From the NCBI GenBank assembly GCA_029555965.1, contig JAKQHY010000089.1, forward strand, positions 1 to 35,713: a stretch of DNA of 35,713 bases. Reading direction: 5' to 3'. Each line of letters opens with the position of its first letter. The stretch's first letter is position 1. The position numbers and the translations under genes were made by a program. This document shows, piece after piece, positions 31,952-35,713 of the stretch. The stretch comes from Chloroflexota bacterium. Its GTDB lineage: Bacteria; Chloroflexota; Anaerolineae; B4-G1; SLSP01. The notes beneath the pieces were generated by a model, which saw only the letters and a list, made by a program, of their open reading frames with translations, was not told where the DNA came from and made no database searches.

Positions 31952-32028
31952 CCGTCATTCTGAGCGTTTTTTTGCAAAGAATCTTTCCTGTACGCGGTCA
32001 AGACCCTTCGCTTCGCTCAGGGTGACGG
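31952..32028. repeat. Dispersed palindromic repeat, copy 1
   Basis: A 77-base element with terminal inverted repeats CCGTCATTCTGAGCG and CGCTCAGGGTGACGG (two mismatches over 15). The same element in opposite orientation lies at 35407-35480. No coding potential; it looks like a MITE-type or other non-autonomous repeat. Confidence 0.85.
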
Positions 32029-32071
32029 TGAACTACTCTTCGGAAGTAACGAGAATCATTGGGAGGTGACT

Positions 32072-34009
32072 ATGCGTCTCAAAAAACTTCGCTGGTGGTA
32101 TGGTTTGGGGGTTCTCTTGTTCATCGCTGCGTGCAGCGGAGGCTGGCAACCCGCGACCTCCTCTGTGTCCGCAACCCTGACGCCTGCGCCTTCGTCAGTC
32201 GTTCCGTTACAACCTTCCCCTTCGGCGACCGTGGCACTGCTGCCGCCGTCGCCTACCGCCACACCGCTTCCCCCTGAAGAGACCGCACACTGGCAGCACT
32301 TCCCCAGCTACAACGACGTGCAGGCGTTGGCCTTTGCGCCCGATGGCGCGCTGTGGGCGGCCATCACGGGCGGCGTGGTGCGCTGGGACTCGACCACCGA
32401 TTCCCCTACGTTTTACGCCATCGAGGGCGAGCCTTACACTGACGTTGTCCACGACATCGCCGTGGCGCCCAACGGCGCGGTTTGGGCGGCGACGAACGGC
32501 GGCGTGGCTCACTTCGACGGCGCGGCCTGGCGGCTTTACACCCGCGCCGATGGCCTGCCCTTCGATATGGCGGCGACGCTGGCCTTTGCGCCGGATGGGG
32601 TGGCCTGGGCGGGCGGCGACGGCGGGCTGGCACGCTTCGACGGCGCGACCTGGCATGCCGTGACGCTCCCCGATGGATTTGCCGACGCTTTGATCTGGGG
32701 CGTGGGCGTCGCGCCGGACGGCATCGTCTGGGCCAGCACGCACAGCAGCGGCGTCCTGCGCTACGACCCCCGAACCGGCGAGTGGACGAGCTACAAGGAC
32801 TTCCCGTACCTGAACGCACGCGTCCTGGCCGTCGGCCCGGATGGCGCGCCCTGGGTACACATCGGCTACGACAACGTCTACCGCTTCAACGGCGAGACGT
32901 GGGAAATGGCCTACGAGGCAACCGGCGGGCGCTGGGTGTGCGACATGGCCTTTCCGACGGGCAGCACGACGCCGTATATCGCTACCTGCGAGGGCTTCCA
33001 CACGGCCGGCACCGGGCTGGCTTACTTCGACGGCGCGAGGGGGCATTACATCACTGTGGAGGATGGACTGTTGCGCAACAGCCTCATGGCGGTGGCCGTC
33101 GCGCCGGACGGCACGCTTGCGGTGGGCACGGATCGGGGAATCAGCCTCGGCCAGGGGCAGAGCTGGCGTGCGCTGCGCCACGGCCCGGCGCTGCGGGAGG
33201 TCACGGCGGTGGCGGTCACGGCGGATGGCGCGGCCTGGTTCGGCTTCGGGACGGGCGCCTCGCGCCCGCCGGGCGGCGGCGTGACCCGGTTTGACGGGCA
33301 GACGTGGAAGTATTTTGACGCGCCCTCGGCGGCGGCAAATACCAACACCGTTATGATGACGGTCTCTCCTTCCGGCGACCTGTGGGCTTCCAGCGGCTGC
33401 GGCGTGCTGCGCTTCACCGGCGGCGCGTGGCAGACGTTTGTGCCGTGCGACGGCAGCGTCATCGGCAACGTCCATTCCATCGCCTTTGCCCCCAACGGCG
33501 ACGTGTGGATCGCCAGCGACTTCAGCGTGGGGCGCTACGCCGGCGATACTCAGATGGTCTATAGTAGTAAACTCCCCACGGCGCTGGCGATCACAACGGC
33601 GGGGGAAGTCTGGCTGGCGCACTCGACGCTGGGCGGCGGCGGGCTAAGCACGTTTGATGAGACGGATTGGATCACGCAGACGACCATGCCGCTGACCATG
33701 GTGCATCACTTACTGGCGACGGCGGACGGCGCGCTGTGGGCCGCCGGCATCAACGGCGTCTTCCACTTCGACGGCGCGCAGTGGACCTCTTACGAGGGCT
33801 TGCCCGATGAGGAAAGCGTCGTGGCGCTGGTTATCGCGCCGGATGGCGGGGTGTGGGCGGCGACCTCTCGGAGCTTGTTCTTCCTCTCAGAAGGCCGCTG
33901 GCAGACGGCGACGTTGCCCTTTGAGACTACGGTGTACGCCCTGGCCGCCGCGCCGGATGGAGAGGTGTGGCTGGGGACGAGCAAGGGGGCGCTGCGGTAT
34001 CGCCCTTGA
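32072..34009 (+). CDS. Beta-propeller lipoprotein with 14 blade repeats
   Basis: A 645-residue surface lipoprotein: signal peptide with lipobox IAAC (Cys21), a Ser/Thr/Pro/Ala-rich linker to about residue 65, then 14 repeats of about 40 residues of the form VxxLAxAPDGxxWAxTxxGVxRFDGxxW. Fourteen would fit two seven-bladed propellers, of the kind found in the ligand-binding part of two-component sensors (Reg_prop/YvrE-like), but no kinase or membrane signalling domain follows. The start is the ATG at 32072 with GGGAGG 6 bases upstream; a GTG two codons earlier overlaps that site. Its DNA is more GC-rich than its flanks, which gives long antisense open frames. Ligand unknown. Confidence 0.88.
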   Translation: MRLKKLRWWYGLGVLLFIAACSGGWQPATSSVSATLTPAPSSVVPLQPSPSATVALLPPSPTATPLPPEETAHWQHFPSYNDVQALAFAPDGALWAAITGGVVRWDSTTDSPTFYAIEGEPYTDVVHDIAVAPNGAVWAATNGGVAHFDGAAWRLYTRADGLPFDMAATLAFAPDGVAWAGGDGGLARFDGATWHAVTLPDGFADALIWGVGVAPDGIVWASTHSSGVLRYDPRTGEWTSYKDFPYLNARVLAVGPDGAPWVHIGYDNVYRFNGETWEMAYEATGGRWVCDMAFPTGSTTPYIATCEGFHTAGTGLAYFDGARGHYITVEDGLLRNSLMAVAVAPDGTLAVGTDRGISLGQGQSWRALRHGPALREVTAVAVTADGAAWFGFGTGASRPPGGGVTRFDGQTWKYFDAPSAAANTNTVMMTVSPSGDLWASSGCGVLRFTGGAWQTFVPCDGSVIGNVHSIAFAPNGDVWIASDFSVGRYAGDTQMVYSSKLPTALAITTAGEVWLAHSTLGGGGLSTFDETDWITQTTMPLTMVHHLLATADGALWAAGINGVFHFDGAQWTSYEGLPDEESVVALVIAPDGGVWAATSRSLFFLSEGRWQTATLPFETTVYALAAAPDGEVWLGTSKGALRYRP

Positions 34010-34091
34010 TTTGGGTACAAGAATGAACGCGGCTGAAACGGATTTGCTAAAGAGTGCGACCGAACCTGGGGTACAGCCCCGATTATGAGAA

Positions 34092-34162
34092 TTTCACGCA
34101 AAGCCGCCAAGCTCGCTAAGGCTTTGTTTTTTTACTTTGCGTCTTTGCGCCTTTGCGTGAAA
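34092..34162. repeat. Inverted-repeat element (TTTCACGCAAAG ends)
   Basis: TTTCACGCAAAG (34092-34103) and CTTTGCGTGAAA (34151-34162) are perfect inverted repeats; the symmetry continues imperfectly for about 29 bases on each side of a T-rich centre. Non-coding, and similar elements are known to be dispersed in several phyla. Confidence 0.8.
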
Positions 34163-34240
34163 GGTGATTTCTATTTTCAGAGGAGAAATCCATCCATGAT
34201 CCTGTAGGTTTTCACAGTAGCCAACGCCGCCGAACGCCGT

Positions 34241-34246
34241 TATACT
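34241..34246 (+). promoter_or_regulatory. Possible -10 box of the small membrane protein gene
   Basis: TATACT lies 47 bases before the ATG at 34293. The -35 position (TAGCCA, 17 bases upstream) is a poor match, so this is tentative. Confidence 0.3.
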
Positions 34247-34292
34247 CAATTTATCACGCATAACGAGCGTTAATTTCGCAAGGAGGGTTCCT

Positions 34293-34712
34293 ATGCAACA
34301 AAGTGTCACGACACAAGCGGCATCTGGCGGTGCGCGGCCTCGGCCGTGGTTCAAATGGTTAGTGCATCTGGATATGTTCGTATGGGGAGGATTGGCGGCG
34401 ATTATTCTCGTCAACCGGCTGCTGAATGCACAACTGGCAGTGTATCAGGCTGGTAATTCGGCGGCGGGGTGGGCCATACTGGATTTTCTGGATGATATGC
34501 TGCCCTACGAAGTCGGATTCTTGATGGGTGGACTGTTTCTGCTGTTAATGTCTGTGAGTGCATGGCTTTGGACGACTACTCGGCGACGGTACGTCCGGTA
34601 TGGCGTGGTGTTGCTGGTGCTGCTCGTCGTGAGCGTGGTGGGAGGCGCGTGGTTAGGGCGTCAGGCGACGACCGTGGTTATCCCGCCGATGACGCCTACA
34701 CCCATACCATAA
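34293..34712 (+). CDS. Small membrane protein of unknown function
   Basis: A 139-residue protein with three hydrophobic segments (about 25-43, 73-94 and 101-121). The first is preceded by an Ala/Gly/Arg-rich cytoplasmic N-terminus and the last followed by a Thr/Pro-rich tail (PPMTPTPIP) that is probably outside. Between segments one and two lies an acidic stretch, DFLDDMLPYE. AAGGAGG lies 7 bases before the ATG, and a perfect bidirectional terminator follows. I do not recognise the family. Confidence 0.75.
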   Translation: MQQSVTTQAASGGARPRPWFKWLVHLDMFVWGGLAAIILVNRLLNAQLAVYQAGNSAAGWAILDFLDDMLPYEVGFLMGGLFLLLMSVSAWLWTTTRRRYVRYGVVLLVLLVVSVVGGAWLGRQATTVVIPPMTPTPIP

Positions 34713-34738
34713 GGAATTTATCCGAGCGGTTTCACACG

Positions 34739-34776
34739 AAAAGCCCCTGAAGGTTATGAACCTTCAGGGGCTTTTG
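34739..34776. terminator. Bidirectional terminator between convergent genes
   Basis: AAAAGCCCCTGAAGGTT (34739-34755) pairs perfectly with 34759-34775 around a 3-base loop. The A4 and T4 ends make it work in both directions, for the membrane protein gene on the plus strand and the GyrI-like gene on the minus strand. Confidence 0.9.
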
Positions 34777-34787
34777 TCGAGGCTTGA

Positions 34788-35258
34788 CTATTCGGCAATG
34801 GGCAGATAGAGGTCGAGCTCAAACTCGTCGCCTAGCATGTCGACGTGGACGTGCTTCTCCATCCACTGGTGGCTCGCCGCTTTGTAGGGACTGCTCTCGC
34901 GCCAGGCCACGAGCTTCTGCCAGGTCGCGGGGATGTCAGTCCCCGCATCGTGGACGATACATGGGGCGACGGCGTACAGCCCGCCGGGGAAATTCACAAT
35001 TTCCACCGCTGCATCGGCGGTCTCTTCCGGCGTCACCGTGATCCAGTATTCGTAGCCGTAGTTCGGGCTGCCGGGCGCGGGGTTCGGGTTGTTGAACCCG
35101 AAAATGCGGTGCGCCTCGGTGAAGTCCAGCAGACCGCGCGGCTGCGCCCAGTCCGCCAACTTCTGCCAGGCCATCATCTCTGGCCCTTCCCCGAAACCGT
35201 GAAAGCGCGCGGCGCGCAGCGGTTCCAGTTGCACAATGCGAATCTCATTCTCGTTCAT
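34788..35258 (-). CDS. GyrI-like small-molecule-binding domain protein
   Basis: A 156-residue stand-alone effector-binding domain of the GyrI/AraC_E_bind type: an IRIVQLEPLRAARFHGFG first strand, FGFNNPNPAPGSPNYGYEYWITV in the middle, the AVEIVNFPGGLYAVAPC strand (the usual F-P-G-G-x-Y-A motif), then a helix ending in a HVDMLGDEFELDLYLPI last strand. Such domains bind drugs or other hydrophobic compounds, and some hydrolyse cyclopropane-type compounds. No HTH is attached. AAGGAG precedes the ATG. A WYL-type regulator gene is divergent, 308 bases away, and may control it. Confidence 0.88.
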   Translation of the reverse strand: MNENEIRIVQLEPLRAARFHGFGEGPEMMAWQKLADWAQPRGLLDFTEAHRIFGFNNPNPAPGSPNYGYEYWITVTPEETADAAVEIVNFPGGLYAVAPCIVHDAGTDIPATWQKLVAWRESSPYKAASHQWMEKHVHVDMLGDEFELDLYLPIAE

Positions 35259-35334
35259 CGTTGTCTCCTTGAAATCATAGATTTGTTCTCATCGCGGTTT
35301 CTGCCTGCGATCTGCTCATAGGATACACCCCTAT

Positions 35335-35360
35335 CCCTGACATCTCCTGTCAGGGTTTTT
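35335..35360 (+). promoter_or_regulatory. CCCTGACA dyad with T5 run: possible operator or hairpin
   Basis: CCCTGACA and TGTCAGGG are perfect inverted repeats around 5 bases, followed by TTTTT. On the plus strand it looks like a terminator, but no plus-strand gene lies upstream. A position between divergent genes, just before a TATAAT, makes an operator equally likely. Confidence 0.4.
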
Positions 35361-35364
35361 GCGG

Positions 35365-35370
35365 TATAAT
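35365..35370 (+). promoter_or_regulatory. TATAAT box upstream of the WYL regulator
   Basis: A perfect -10 hexamer without a good -35 at 16-18 bases. It could start a leader of about 190 bases into the regulator gene, running through the repeat. Confidence 0.3.
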
Positions 35371-35406
35371 TTCTGATGAATGAAGTTATCCCTTGCCGTC
35401 CCTGTC

Positions 35407-35480
35407 CCGTCACCCTGAGCGAAGCGAAGGGTCTCCCTGTGTGGCGGAGGGATTCTTCGCAAAAAACGCTCAGAATGACG
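35407..35480. repeat. Dispersed palindromic repeat, copy 2
   Basis: A 74-base element from CCGTCACCCTGAGCG to CGCTCAGAATGACG, the reverse complement of the copy at 31952-32028 with a diverged centre. A partial further unit (GCGTTCGGAATGACG and GATAGCC on both sides) follows to about 35515. Confidence 0.85.
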
Positions 35481-35566
35481 TGATAGCCGAGCGTTCGGAA
35501 TGACGTGGATAGCCGGGGGTTCTGATCCTATCATTCCGTAAATCCTGCTATCTTCTGAGGTATAAA

Positions 35567-35713
35567 ATGCGCGCCGACCGTCTTTTATCCCTGATGATGT
35601 TGTTACAAACACGCGGCAAGCTGTCTGCCCGCGAGCTGTCCGAAGAGCTGAATGTGACCGAGCGCACGATCTACCGCGACATGGAGGCGCTGGAAAGGGC
35701 CGGCGTCCCCATT
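35567..35713 (+). CDS. WYL-type HTH transcriptional regulator (5' part only)
   Basis: The first 49 codons of a gene that runs off the window. They encode an HTH_11/DeoR-like winged helix: MRADRLLSLMMLLQTRGK, then the first helix SARELSEELNV and the recognition helix TERTIYRDMEALERAGVPI. This N-terminus is typical of YafY-like regulators with a WYL ligand-binding domain, which should follow beyond the edge. GAGG lies 8 bases before the ATG. It is divergent from the GyrI-like gene, a likely target or partner. Confidence 0.85.
   Translation, partial: MRADRLLSLMMLLQTRGKLSARELSEELNVTERTIYRDMEALERAGVPI

Larger units (their letters stand above)
35259..35566. other. Divergent intergenic region, GyrI-like / WYL regulator
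   Basis: A 308-base gap without a gene. It holds a dyad with a T5 run (35335-35360), a TATAAT box (35365-35370, plus), a dispersed repeat (35407-35480) and a partial second unit to about 35515. Confidence 0.75.

Noticed and set aside
32207..33622. A 471-codon open frame on the minus strand
   Set aside because: Antisense to the propeller repeats; a result of repetitive GC-rich codons, with no start signal and no domain.
1..35713. CRISPR arrays, integrases or transposase genes
   Set aside because: No regularly spaced direct repeats with unique spacers, and no frame with transposase or integrase features, were seen on either strand.

Overview
The window looks like a chromosomal segment of a Chloroflexota bacterium (Anaerolineae/Caldilineae-like). 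This is inferred from its moderately high GC, the secreted xylanase ending in the IYLPLVMR-type tail common in that phylum, the substrate-binding/VWA membrane proteins, and dispersed palindromic intergenic repeats. No 16S rRNA or other phylogenetic marker is present, so the assignment is tentative. No CRISPR array, insertion sequence or phage gene was found.

Region 1 (31-19066, all minus strand) is a tightly packed run of 17 genes with gaps of 65 bases or less and several 4-base stop/start overlaps. It reads as one cell-surface polysaccharide or glycoprotein operon, transcribed right to left from an extended -10 promoter near 19154. The promoter-proximal genes form the full WbpA-B-E-D-I set that converts UDP-GlcNAc to UDP-2,3-diacetamido-2,3-dideoxy-mannuronic acid. 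Further along are a sugar epimerase, two hexapeptide acyltransferases, two Wzx-type flippases, two GT4 and one GT2 glycosyltransferases, and a module that makes and uses polyprenyl-phosphate-mannose (a DPM1-like synthase plus PIG-V-like and PMT/ArnT-like GT-C enzymes). The most unusual gene fuses a class II glutamine amidotransferase to a WbpG-like sugar amidotransferase. It suggests the diacetamido uronic acid is turned into an acetamidino sugar without separate HisH/HisF partners. No Wzy polymerase or initiating phosphoglycosyltransferase is seen; these may lie left of the window.

Region 2 (19226-25492, minus) holds uridine kinase, a ResB-like membrane protein, a tRNA-Thr(CGT) with its own promoter and terminator, and a 1408-residue secreted GH10 xylanase. 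The xylanase has three N-terminal carbohydrate-binding modules, two of them a nearly perfect tandem duplication.

Region 3 (25848-34776, plus) starts at a near-consensus promoter. It holds a PspA/IM30 homologue, a membrane-anchored solute-binding-like protein, a protein joining a solute-binding fold to a VWA domain, a two-TM coiled-coil protein, an orphan LivJ-type lipoprotein, a lipoprotein with 14 beta-propeller repeats and a small membrane protein. With no permease or ATPase in sight, the first four genes look like an envelope sensing or maintenance system rather than a transporter.

Region 4 (34788-35713) has a GyrI-like ligand-binding protein (minus) and the start of a WYL-type HTH regulator (plus), separated by about 300 bases with a dyad, a TATAAT box and a dispersed repeat. 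Repeats of at least three kinds sit in the intergenic spaces of regions 3 and 4.
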